A stretch of 64,000 nucleotides of DNA from Toxotes chatareus (lineage: Eukaryota > Chordata > Actinopteri > Toxotidae). A program made the position numbers and the translations under genes. The notes below the pieces were generated by a model. It was not told the origin of the DNA. It saw only the letters and a list, made by a program, of their open reading frames with translations, and did no database searches. This document shows positions 55,190-64,000 of the stretch, one piece after another (position 1 is the first letter of the stretch; each line of letters starts with the position of its first letter). The DNA lies in assembly GCA_016801885.1 (NCBI GenBank), contig CM028899.1:22972501-23036500 (forward strand), written 5' to 3'.

Positions 55190-56110
55190 GGCGCAACCGA
55201 TGCTTGCGATGACCTCTGCTGACGCTAGCGAGATAAGTTTCTCAGCGCAACAGGTAGTTTCATCCTAGCCCTGTAAACCAGACAGGCAAAATTAGATTTA
55301 CAACCAGACTCTCTACTAGACCATTCTCTAATGAGAATGGTGTGCTAATGGCCAGCCGCAAGAGGCAGGCCAGACACGACCGCAGACTCACCTGGAGACA
55401 CCATGGTGAGGAAGCACCACGAGCGCTGTAACAGGTCACAAAAGTGGGGAAAGTGAGGTGGTGTTAGTGCTAGGCTAAGGGCTAACCCCAGCAAACTCTC
55501 TGGTACCCCTCTGTCCTGTTCGCAAATGCTCGCTGTTTGGATACTAAAATGGATTACGTCACCTTGTGGAGATCGCTACAGCATGAAGTGAGACTGCTGA
55601 ATCTTTGTGTTCACAGAGATGTGCCTGAGAGAAAAAATCCCTGACTCTGGGATCGAGCTGGCGGGACTTACACTTCATAGAGCAGACAGAGTGGTGTCAA
55701 CATCGCAAAGCTCCATGGAGGAGGCCTGGCTATTTATCCAAAGAATTTATGGTACTGTGATGCTAAGACCATCTCCAAATCCTGTTCACAAGATGTGGAG
55801 TTTCGAACTGTGAATGGCAGACTGTTTTATCAACCCCGTGAACTGACAGCAGTCATCATCACTGCAGTGTATGTTCCGCTGAGTGCAGATGTAAAGTGGG
55901 CAATGGAAGAACTTTACAACACTGATGAGTTTCATATTGTTGCTGGGGACTTTAACTAGGCACGTCTAAAGCCTGTACTATCACATTTTCATTAGCCTGT
56001 TAATTGTGCAACAAGAGGGAGCAGGACATTGTGTTTACACAAATATAAAGCATGGCCACAGGGGGCTATTCTATCCCTACAGGGCTGCTTTGAATGCACA
56101 TAGTAGAGAG
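55190..56110 (+). pseudogene. LINE 5' fragment with endonuclease remnants
   Basis: Plus-strand coding scraps follow the LINE order: an R-A-N-P-S-K-L-S leader phrase at about 55,480 and F-T-E-M-C-L (altered T-E-T-W-L) with P-D-S-G-I-E-L-A-G-L at about 55,610. V-Y-V-P-L-S-A-D lies at 55,870, V-A-G-D-F-N at 55,945 and C-A-T-R-G-S-R-T at 56,005. Frameshifts and stops are frequent. The element seems related to the neighbouring 57-kb fragment but not identical. No RT follows. Confidence 0.75.
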
Positions 56111-57117
56111 TCCTCAAAGAAGCAGATAGATAGATATACTTAGGTAGAAAGCTAATTTTGGGGATTGTATAGACCTACAGGAATATACAAAGGCTGTGCT
56201 GGGATTCATAAGGAAATGCACAGATACATAAGATCACTAGCAGAGTTTGCATGTCTCCTTGGGGTCTGGAAATGATCCCACAATTTCTATTCCTGTCTGA
56301 TGACTGACTGTCACCATTTCCTATGGAGTTTTGCAATGCAACCAACCAACAAATAAAAACCTGGACCCTTTTCATTGACTAGCTTGGTCAACTATTAGAG
56401 GAAGCATTGGTCAGAAGAAGCTGAGGGAGCAACATTTCACTGACTGACCTGAATTTGACTCCTGTTGTCTCTTTCCATGGGAACAAATACCAATTCACTC
56501 ACTAACATAGGTTCTTCCCTTTTCCATTTTTGAGTTTGCATAATAAAAGTGTCACCTCACTTACTGTGGACACTCGTCTTCTATCTGCGAGGAAAAGAGA
56601 AGGGCTTTTAGGCCTTGCACATTTATAATTTCTAAGGTTAATTTTACAGCATTTAGCCATTGTAAATCACTTATGGCAATTTGACTTGTCAACATGAATT
56701 AACCACAGCTAAAAGTCTTTTTTAGCATGCTGCATTGTGTGAAGCACTCCAGCTGTAGTGGTGGTTGTGAATGACTGATAAAACACATTTTGAACTGCAT
56801 TTAGTGATATGATATGTGCACACTGCAGCTGCAGCCAGAATGCATCAAATGATGTAACCTTCACACAAACCTGCTTAGAAAGTGACTGTCAGTCAAGTCT
56901 TCTGAGTGGACAAATGGCTGGCTGCATTATAGACTATTGGCAGAAAGCATGGCTTTTACACAGCTGATGAAAAGGTGAAAGAACATTTTTGTGAGTGGCC
57001 TTTTTGATCTAGAAATCAATTGTACACTCCACAAGATGCAAGCTACAAGATACAACTTTTGGCAAAACAAATAATCAATTTGTCAAAAGGATATCGCCAA
57101 CTCACATACCCCCGACT

Positions 57118-58300
57118 GTGAGTGAACAAGCTGACCCCAGGACAGCATGTTGCAAACGTAGACCCAAGCAAGGCAAGAGGGGAGGGCTCCATTCTAGGCA
57201 AAGAGCTTGTGCTAGCAGACCACCGCTACCCAGCCTCTTGCTAGCTAACGTGCAGTCCCTGGAAAACAAACTTGACAAGCTAAGAGAGAGGATCACAACA
57301 CAATGGAAGATAAAAGACTGCTGTGCTCTAATTTTCATTGAGACCTGGTTTTAAGACAAAGTCCCAGAACTAGCCGTTCTGCTACAGACTCACTTCGTAC
57401 ACAGAGGACACCAGATTGCAGCCATCAGTAAGGCCAAAGGAGGTGTTTGCGTGTTTATTAACAACTCGTGGTGTGGAGTTCATAAGCATTGCTCGCCAGA
57501 TGTGGAGTTTTTACTGTTAAAATGCCGTCCCTACTATCTACCGAGGGAATTTACTGCTGTGTTTTTTTACATCCCCCCGTGAGCCAACTCCACAGCGCCA
57601 TCAGCGCATTACAGACAGCTCATCCTGACACTGTTTTTATCGCCGCTGGCGACCTTAACCAACGCAATCTAAGGACTGGACTCTCTAAATATTATCAACA
57701 CATGGACATTCCCACCAGTGCAAGAAATACACTGGATCACGTCTACAGCAATATACGTGGTGCATACAGGGCTGCACCCCGCCCCGACTTCGGACACTCA
57801 GACCACATCTCATTGTTCCTGTGCCCAGCCTGTAGACAAAGACTAAAACAAAGTCTGTCACCAAACAAGTTAAACTCTGGACCACAGAGACTAAGAGCAC
57901 CCTGCAGGACTGCTTTGCTCAGACAGACTGGGATGTGTTTAAAGCGGCAGCCACTCTGGAGGACTCTTTCGTAAGTATACAGGATTATGCTGAGTATGTG
58001 ACCAGGTACATTAGCACTTGTATTGACAACACTGTGCCCATTATACAAGTCAGGAAATTCCCCAACCAGAAGCCCTGGATAAACAGTCAGGTACACCACA
58101 TGCTGCGTGCTTGATCCATTGCATTTAGATCAGGCAATGAGTACAAAGTTGCAAATTGTGGACTGAGGAAAGCCATTAAAGCAGCCAAGAGGCAGTACAG
58201 AGAGAAACTGGACAGCTTCTACTCTACTGCTGACTCTGGGTGGATGTGGCAAGGTCTTTGAGTGATGTTCTTCAGACTTTGCACATATTATCACTGCTTG
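57118..58300 (+). pseudogene. LINE endonuclease fragment
   Basis: After a basic leader (R-R-P-K-Q-G-K-R) the frame reads L-L-A-N-V-Q-S-L-E-N-K-L-D-K-L, then I-F-I-E-T-W-F and a stop. Further blocks are Y-Y-L-P-R-E-F at about 57,530, A-A-G-D-L-N-Q at about 57,650, L-D-H-V-Y-S-N-I at about 57,730, G-H-S-D-H-I-S-L at about 57,795 and N-Q-K-P-W-I at about 58,070. The order and spacing are those of an AP-type LINE endonuclease followed by the RT linker. Several frameshifts and stops break it. The RT itself is absent; at about 58,310 a different repeat begins. Confidence 0.87.
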
Positions 58301-58309
58301 TCAAAGACG

Positions 58310-58515
58310 GAGTCAATGTGTATTGGAGGTCAGAGGTCAGAGGTCAAAGGTCAAGGTCACTGGGATCTTGTGTAAGTTTTGCTTGTGAACACCCAACACT
58401 AACCTTCCCAAACATTGCCATTATCAAAACAAAACACCCATAACCCCTACCTCTACATCTGCTACAAACAGGCACCCAACCATGCGGAGGCATACCACCG
58501 CCATGCAGTACTTTA
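58310..58515 (+). repeat. Short dispersed repeat, copy 2
   Basis: Inverted relative to 41,140-41,320 and sharing several 15-20-base blocks with it. It contains a local GGTCAGA/GGTCAAA repetition at 58,328-58,350. It directly abuts the 3' side of a LINE endonuclease fragment. Confidence 0.75.
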
Positions 58516-58649
58516 AGTTTAGCTCTGCTTTTGGTTTCTAACAACTCCTGAAGGAAACATTTTGCACCTTGGTGGCTAAATGCTCCACTATGTACACCAG
58601 TTACAGACAGATGACAAATGACAGTAACAAATGAAAGGAAAACCAATAT

Positions 58650-58870
58650 AAGTGTATCAATAAGGTGTTGAACCACCACATGCCCTGTGGATGGGGACAC
58701 TGTCATCCTGAAAGAGACCCCTCCCATCAGGCCAGACATGTTTCTTCATGTGATAAAGGTGATAACTCAGAGGAACTTTGCCAACCATGCCAGCAAAATG
58801 CCCCCCACCGGATCCCCTCGTTATAGAGGTCATAGCACATACACTCAGGAGGAGCATAAATTTGATACAG
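58650..58870 (+). repeat. Probable dispersed fish repeat
   Basis: Blocks such as GGGGACACTGTCATCCTGAA, ATAAAGGTGATAACTCAGAG and CATGCCAGCAAAATGCCCCC match, from memory, a common fish interspersed repeat. I cannot name the superfamily and no borders were fixed. Confidence 0.45.
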
Positions 58871-59268
58871 TGCTGACAGAAATGAGTGAAAGATAAATGT
58901 GACTGATTTCAACATTACGCAGCTCATTGGATGGCACAGTATTTGATCACTGATAGAGGAGAGGTAACTACCCTTAAAGCACTTTTACTTTTGTTCAGAG
59001 GGTTTGAAAATTAAACCCATCAATCAAGAGTTTGTTAATAAGTTTAGTACTGTGAACAGACAAAACTCACACCACCCACAGCACTTTTTAAAAGCTTATC
59101 AGGTTCAATGTTAAATGTCGTTCATATGTTTTGAACCTAAAAGATTTACAAGCTGACATCAATATTTGGTACATAATTTGTCAACATGAAATCTGAATTA
59201 AAGTGTAGACTTTTTCACAACTTCCAAATATACAACTGGGCGGAATGGAGGATGGTAGAATAGTTTAC

Positions 59269-59382
59269 CTCAGTAAGAAAGGCTGAAGTGTTTCTTTTTA
59301 AGTTCGTGGGAAATCCGCTAACTGACACCGTCAATACAGTGAGGATCAGCGGCCACAGATGGGACGCTTCCCTCCGCTGCAT
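59269..59382 (-). CDS. ism2: Isthmin exon 1: start codon and signal peptide
   Basis: ATG at 59,380-59,382 opens 38 codons ending ACTGAG before a GTAAAC donor, phase 0, which fits exon 2. The product begins M-Q-R-R-E-A-S-H-L-W and has a hydrophobic core L-I-L-T-V-L-T-V-S-V-S-G, a good signal peptide for a secreted protein with likely cleavage near residue 23. No other ATG lies upstream in frame within the same exon-like DNA. Identity rests on position, phase and the signal peptide, since this part varies among isthmins. Confidence 0.78.
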
Positions 59383-59880
59383 CTTCACCACAACTCTGCG
59401 CTGATCTTCACTAAGCGACAGGGTGCAGAATCCTTCAGCCTACGCCCTCAAATGTAAGGGCAGTGTTCAGACCATAGCAGGGCAGACCGGAAGGTAAAAC
59501 ACAAAAGCGGCACACATGTGCGTCTTCTCCATGCGCTTCTACAGGGCTGCCGTTCTGTCCTGAGTTGCTTCCTCCCTTAACAGAATAGTCCCCGTCATTC
59601 GATCTCTAATTTCGGTATGATTATTTCATGTTCGTGCAGGATCCCAATATGAAAGCGACGCAAAGATTTCGAAGTGAAATAGTTTTCGGTGGTCTACTGC
59701 AACTTCCAACTGACTGGGCGAAAAGAAAACCTCTATGTTCTCAGGTTCTCCTCTGCAGAAGCGACATCGAGGTAGTCATAGTTCCGTCTGCTTGTGCTCC
59801 AGTTTGTCGTCCAGGCTTAGGAGGAGCAACCCTCCCCTCTGCCATGGATGACGCAACGGAGGGAGGGAAAAAACAAACGT
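59383..59880 (-). promoter_or_regulatory. Isthmin 5' UTR and presumed promoter region
   Basis: Upstream of the start codon the DNA is richer in CpG than elsewhere (for example CGTCATTCGATC near 59,593 and CGACATCGAGG near 59,762), as expected near a vertebrate promoter. No TATA box or defined factor site could be assigned. The transcription start is not determined. Confidence 0.35.
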
Positions 59881-59904
59881 CGTTAAAAAAAAAAAAACAT
59901 GTAA

Positions 59905-59992
59905 TATATTATTATTATTATTGTTGTTGTTGTTGTTGTTACTACTACTACTAGTAGTAGTAATAATAATAACAATCATAGTAATAATAAAT
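59905..59992. repeat. Palindromic trinucleotide tract
   Basis: Runs of TTA, TTG, TAC, TAG and TAA succeed one another. The centre ACTACTACTACTAGTAGTAG is self-complementary, and TTATTA / TAATAA arms extend the symmetry imperfectly. It lies about 530 bases upstream of the isthmin start codon. Confidence 0.9.
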
Positions 59993-61140
59993 ATGTACGT
60001 TTATTCAACAAAAACATGTAGTTTAACCAGACAAGCGTAGGCAGGGCAGGAGAGAGAAAGTGATTTGACCTGAGTGATTTGAACCAGCATGAATTTCATT
60101 ACTGCCCTTATCTACATGTACAAAATTCTATAATATCTGAGAACTGCATATGTAAACTGACACAGGTAATAATACTGTTCATATTAGTTGCACATATGGC
60201 AATACCTTTAAGGACACTGACCTTATATGGACAGAAAATATAGCCTAAGTAGTAATTGTTATTGTAGTATTGTAATTGTCAAAGCCTATACTGTAATTCA
60301 AATAACATTAAGTGCCATAATTAACTATAGTTACAGTTATCTCTATAGTTTACTTCACTCTTCATTATTATTATGTTGTTATGTTGTGTTGCTGCACAAT
60401 GCAGAAACCACTACAGCTAACTCTGCTCTGTTATTTTACTTTCTTCTGTCGTTTTTTTTCCTTTGGTGCACAACTATTATTTGGTTAGGAGACATGTGCT
60501 ATGATTTTTGGTGATTATGTATTAATTAATGTTGTGATTTTTAAAATGGATGGGAAGAGACTCAACTTTATTCAAACCTACTCAGCTTCAAATGATTTGA
60601 AATACAAGACAAGGCCAGCTTTATCCTCAGATTCCCAGTTCTTAAACTTGCAATATCTTCCTTTGTGTTTGTAGTGTATAAACATGCTGTATATTCTCAT
60701 GCTCATCTACTAAAGATTCTAAAATGTTTTTATTCTTCAGGCAAATACACATTTTCTTCAACAATATGTGAAGTAGTGAAGTCATCAAATCATGTTTCAC
60801 CATTTCGCTGTGGTCCGTCTTCAAAAGTCTCCAAACTTAGTAAGTCCGCTTTCTGCCTTTGAAGGAGAAGCCCCAGTTTCAATAATTTTGAATTTAATTC
60901 ACAGAGGTAAGACACTGGCAATGATATTTTATTTAATCAACTTGCTAGCAAGGTAGCTAAAACTCATTCACCATAGAGAAGAACCTAACATAACATCATT
61001 GTTAAAATAGACTTTTAGAGTTTTGCATTGTTTTTACCTGTTTCTATTGATGTTAGCTACTCTTGTCACCGCATTTGTTGAGCAGATACAGTCACTATTA
61101 TTTAGGCTACTGTCACTGTTGTGTGTTGTGACTCAAGGCT
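59993..61140. other. No gene seen
   Basis: AT-rich DNA with short chance frames. No repeat was recognised. Confidence 0.5.
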
Positions 61141-61500
61141 TAGCTTGAGTATGTTTTCCTATGTCAGACTGCTTTTCCTGGATTTTAGTTCAGCTTTAAA
61201 TGCCATCGTCCCACAAACACTGGTGAATAAGATGTCACTACTAGGATTAAGACCTACACTTTGCATCTAGATTTTAGACTTTTTGACAAACAGACCCCAA
61301 ACTGTCAGAATCCACAACATCTCCTCCTCCTCCTCCATCATCCTAAACGTTGGCTCCCGGAGGGATGCGTCTTGCCCCCTCCTCTGCATGCTGCTGACCT
61401 ACGACTGCATGCTGACAATGTGATCACATAGTGAAATTTGGAAATTATATGGTAGTAGTGGGACTCATCACTAACAAAGATGATGAAGAGAAGACTGTGG
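61140..61500 (+). pseudogene. LINE reverse-transcriptase fragment
   Basis: Plus-strand scraps read L-F-L-D-F-S-S-A-L-N-A-I-V-P (RT block with the first catalytic Asp). They continue with I-L-D-F-L-T-N-R-P-Q-T-V-R-I, then a damaged G-S-P-Q-G-C region and V-V-G-L-I-T-N-K-D-D-E after the position where F-A-D-D should be. The order matches the RT palm of fish LINEs of the same broad group. Multiple stops show decay. Confidence 0.78.
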
Positions 61501-61629
61501 ACTTTTGTAGGAAAAGCATCTCTTCTCCTCTACATCAACAGAGATGCAGTGGAGATCTTTACTGTTCCTTGTACCAAAGAGTAACAGGAAATGCCTGTGA
61601 AAATGGGAGAGTGTAGAGGTGCTTGTATG

Positions 61630-62090
61630 ACATCTTTACAAACTGGCTGACCATTGTGATTCTGAAGCAGCTAAGGACAAACAGATTGCATTGTCATTGG
61701 AACTGTGGATAGCAATGTGACTGAGAAACTGGAACTGGATTTAACCCTGCAGAAAGTCATCTGCATTGCTCTTCAGTCTGAACTTATCAAAGTGCAAAAT
61801 GCTGGGATTGAATCTACTCTAAGTAGCTAGGTAAAGTAGGTACAATTCCATACAAATTCAAGCATTTCAGATTGTTTGAGAATGCTAAAGTTAAACGTAT
61901 TCAACAACATAAAGGGGCATCAAAAGCAACATATGAGAGTAGTTGTTCAAGGTGTGGGAGGATGCATGAGATTGGAGCGTGTCCTGCAAAAGGAAAACAA
62001 TGTCATAAGTGTGTTAAAACTGACCCTTTTGAAATAATGTGTAAAACTAAACTTGTAGGAAAAACTACAGGTACTGAGAGTGATGAGTGA
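61630..62090 (+). pseudogene. Ty3/Gypsy-type gag remnant with zinc knuckle
   Basis: After frameshifts the frames contain L-A-D-H-C-D-S-E-A-A-K-D-K-Q-I, then I-V-I-G-T-V-D-S-N-V-T-E-K-L and L-T-L-Q-K-V-I-C-I-A. This is the end of a retrotransposon gag domain. C-S-R-C-G-R-M-H-E-I-G-A-C-P and C-H-K-C-V-K follow, zinc-knuckle-like Cys/His spacing before the protease in such elements. The protease, RT and integrase are not visible and no LTR was found. It is an old fragment of an LTR retrotransposon. Confidence 0.72.
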
Positions 62091-63073
62091 TGAGGGCTGT
62101 GCATGGTTCTTAGGAGCTGTTTCAAAGGACAGAGAACTCCTCTGAAAAATTCTAAAGCAGTTTTCACAAGTCCTGGTGGAAAGCCTCTTTGCAAAAGCAA
62201 AGCCGCACTCCCCTCCAAAACCGCACTCTTTACTTGCTATAGAATAAAAAAGATCACAACCACAACCTGTGGTAATGCAAAGAGCAGTAATGCAAATCAT
62301 AACGCATAAAAAATAGGGGAGATGCCAAAATTTGAATAGATGATGTGCCACCATGGCAAGGCATAGCTCACACAGACTATGCAGCTGCCTTAACCTGTTA
62401 GCATGGGCACCAAAATGAAACCCAAGATGTTTCGTGAATTCCATGCATTGCAGGCAGCAGATGTAATGACAGTGGTGGAGAGAACTAAATGTTCAAAAGT
62501 GTGATTACACTTCACTAGAGTCAAAGCTGACAGTGCATGTAAGGGTAGAAACACGAGCAAACACTTAGAGAAAGTCTGTCATAAAAGCAGAGAAATGCAC
62601 AGGTTTCAACTGCCTAGAAAGTAGTTCATCTGTCATTGCCCAAGGCATGTTATGTATAATAGCAGCGTGGAACCCACACACAGAGTTAACTTGTTTATCC
62701 AAACATGGATAAATGATTAAAAGTAACAATTAGCTGGCTGATGATGTTACAGATGTGTTTATAAATTCAATCATCTACACTGTTGTTGAAAACATTCAGT
62801 TTAATTTTCACATCACTCAGAGCAGGGTTGAATTTTATGATTTAGGGTTTGCAGGCACGCCACCACACAGTAAAAATACTGTCAAAGAAAAAATCCTTCA
62901 ATTTTTTATTTAAATTCTTTAGTAGGAAACAGCCTGTTGCATATGACAAAATAAAGCAATGTGAATTATGTTATTAATTTGTTTTTATTTTCACTTAAAA
63001 CATGACAAAAAGAACTGATAAGAATGTAGGGTAATCAGTACTGAATCGATGTGCATATCAGTAAGAGTAGTAG
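62091..63073. other. No recognisable gene
   Basis: Possibly the rest of the degraded Ty3/Gypsy element, but no protease or RT motif could be read. Otherwise AT-rich DNA with chance frames. Confidence 0.4.
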
Positions 63074-64000
63074 GATCTGGGAGGAGTGTATCGTCCACCT
63101 GCTGCTTACTCAGAGTTTTTGTCTGAATTCACTGAATTTTTATCTGATTTAGTGCTTAGTACAGATAAAGCAATTATAGTGGGCAACTTTAATATTCATG
63201 TCGATACCCACAATAACAGCCTTAAGACTGCTTTCTATTTAGTATTAGACTCAATTGGCTTTTTACAAAATGTTAACAAACCAACTCACTGTTTTAATCA
63301 CACCCTTGATCTTGTACTGACCTATGGCACAGAAGCTGAATATTGACAGTATTCCCTCAGAACCCTGTTTTATCCCATCATTCTTTAGTAACTTTTGAAT
63401 TTACAATAATGAACTGCACAGCATCTGGGGAAAAAATTAACTACTGTAGATATATGTCTGATAATGCTGTTATCAAATATAAGGAAGCTATTCCATCCTT
63501 ATTATGTCCGCTGCCATGTGCCAGTTTTACAGAGGGCAATGGCCTAAACTTTACTCCAGCAGATATAGACTATCTAGTTGATAGTACTGCTGCTTCATTG
63601 CGTTCAACACTTGACTCTGTTGCCCCTTTGAAAAAGAAGGTCAGTAATCAGAGGAAGCTAGCTCCATGGTACGATTCACAAATACGTACTTTAAAGCAGA
63701 TATCACGAAAGCTGGAAAGGAAATGGTTATCCACTAATTTAGAGGAATTCCGCCTAGCCTGGAAAGACAGCTTTATAACGTATAAAAAAGCCCTTCATAA
63801 GGCAAGAACTGCCTATTACTCATCATTAATAGAGGAAAACAAGAACAACCCTAGGTTTCTTTTCAGCACTGTGGCCAGGCTGACAAAGAGCCATAGCTCT
63901 GTTGAACCATGCATCCCTCTAGCTCTCACTAGTAATGACTTTATGAGCTTCTTTAGCAACAAAATAGTAGACATTAGAGACAGAATCCATCTTACCCTGC
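63074..64000 (+). mobile_element. L2-type LINE, continues beyond the window
   Basis: L2 coding sequence begins abruptly at about 63,074, without the 5' part, and is still open at the last base of the window. Both the endonuclease end and the linker to RT are present. Its family may be the same as the L2 end at 1-1,075. The element is 5'-truncated. Confidence 0.82.
63074..64000 (+). pseudogene. L2 LINE endonuclease end and RT linker, partial
   Basis: The first frame reads L-G-G-V-Y-R-P-P, V-G-N-F-N-I-H-V-D (the G-D-F-N block altered to G-N-F-N) and H-T-L-D-L-V-L-T-Y-G. A one-base shift near 63,335 leads into P-Q-N-P-V-L-S-H-H-S (S-D-H altered to S-H-H). From there the frame is open to the edge, with A-P-W-Y-D-S-Q-I and N-N-P-R-F-L-F-S-T, the linker before RT in L2 elements. 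Altered catalytic residues and the frameshift indicate an inactive copy. Confidence 0.82.

Larger units (their letters stand above)
35195..59382 (-). other. ism2: Isthmin gene, full extent (ism2-like)
   Basis: Isthmins are secreted glycoproteins with a signal peptide, a disordered N-terminal region, one thrombospondin type-1 repeat and a C-terminal AMOP domain; vertebrates have ism1 and ism2. The parts appear here in that order on one strand: exon 1 at 59,269-59,382, exon 2 at 53,641-53,889, part of exon 3 at 43,095-43,158, exon 4 at 38,917-39,051, exon 5 at 36,717-36,776 and exon 6 at 35,195-35,712. All found junctions from exon 3 to exon 6 are GT-AG and in matching phase 1. Blocks such as D-V-D-S-C-E-K-W-L, R-F-C-L-R-S-M-L and P-W-I-L-C-K-G-D-W favour ism2, although others resemble ism1. 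The first part of exon 3 was not found. Confidence 0.88.

Noticed and set aside
59628..59954. 108-codon plus-strand frame ending in tyrosine and cysteine runs
   Set aside because: Its end is the trinucleotide microsatellite, and it overlaps the presumed isthmin promoter in antisense.
1..64000. CRISPR arrays, phage genes, operons, rRNA
   Set aside because: None seen; the window is eukaryotic and no regularly spaced repeats with unique spacers or rRNA signatures were found.

Overview
The window looks like teleost fish genomic DNA. It is AT-rich, contains no operons, and its only recognisable host gene is split by large introns. It is crowded with repeats typical of fish: CR1/L2/Rex1-group LINEs, a fish L1, hAT and piggyBac DNA transposons, a tRNA-derived SINE, a Ty3/Gypsy remnant, and microsatellites of AATTC, TCTTA, CA, AAT and AAC type. 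Species cannot be decided from the window.

Host gene. An isthmin-family gene (secreted TSP1 plus AMOP-domain protein, most like ism2) lies on the minus strand from about 59,382 (ATG) to 35,195 (stop), with a likely poly(A) signal at 35,040-35,045. Five exons are clear: a signal-peptide exon at 59,269-59,382, exon 2 at 53,641-53,889, a TSP1 exon at 38,917-39,051, a 60-bp linker exon at 36,717-36,776 and the AMOP exon at 35,195-35,712. A short piece of the third coding exon is visible at 43,095-43,158. The rest of that exon was not found, and a 3.3-kb LINE begins immediately beside it. The introns (24 kb in total) hold most of the right-hand repeats.

Left half (1-35 kb). No host gene was recognised. 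In order it contains: the 3' end of an L2 LINE; a complete hAT element with a ZBED-like transposase and a perfect 8-bp target duplication (2,257-4,741); a 1.8-kb repeat (8,825-10,673) split by a nested L2 tail; a piggyBac element (17.1-19.3 kb) with its transposase broken by a LINE tail; a 750-bp deleted hAT with perfect target duplication (19,503-20,252); a minus-strand LINE (23.2-25.4 kb); a hAT (27,006-28,374) with a second hAT nested inside; a diverged repeat (28.5-29.8 kb); and the best-preserved LINE (31.1-34.6 kb).

Right half. Inside the isthmin gene are an inverted copy of the 8.8-kb repeat (37,157-38,625), a SINE, three LINE segments, and an L1 with a 15-bp target duplication and a deleted reverse-transcriptase core (48,447-52,312). 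Two endonuclease-bearing LINE fragments lie at 55.2-58.3 kb. Beyond the gene start come a palindromic trinucleotide tract, a LINE RT fragment, a Ty3/Gypsy gag remnant, and an L2 LINE that runs off the right edge. No system of cooperating genes is present. The most unusual signal is a signal-peptide-like or membrane-anchor-like N-terminus on the long ORF of two LINE copies. Exon and element borders were read by eye; no alignment or database search was run.
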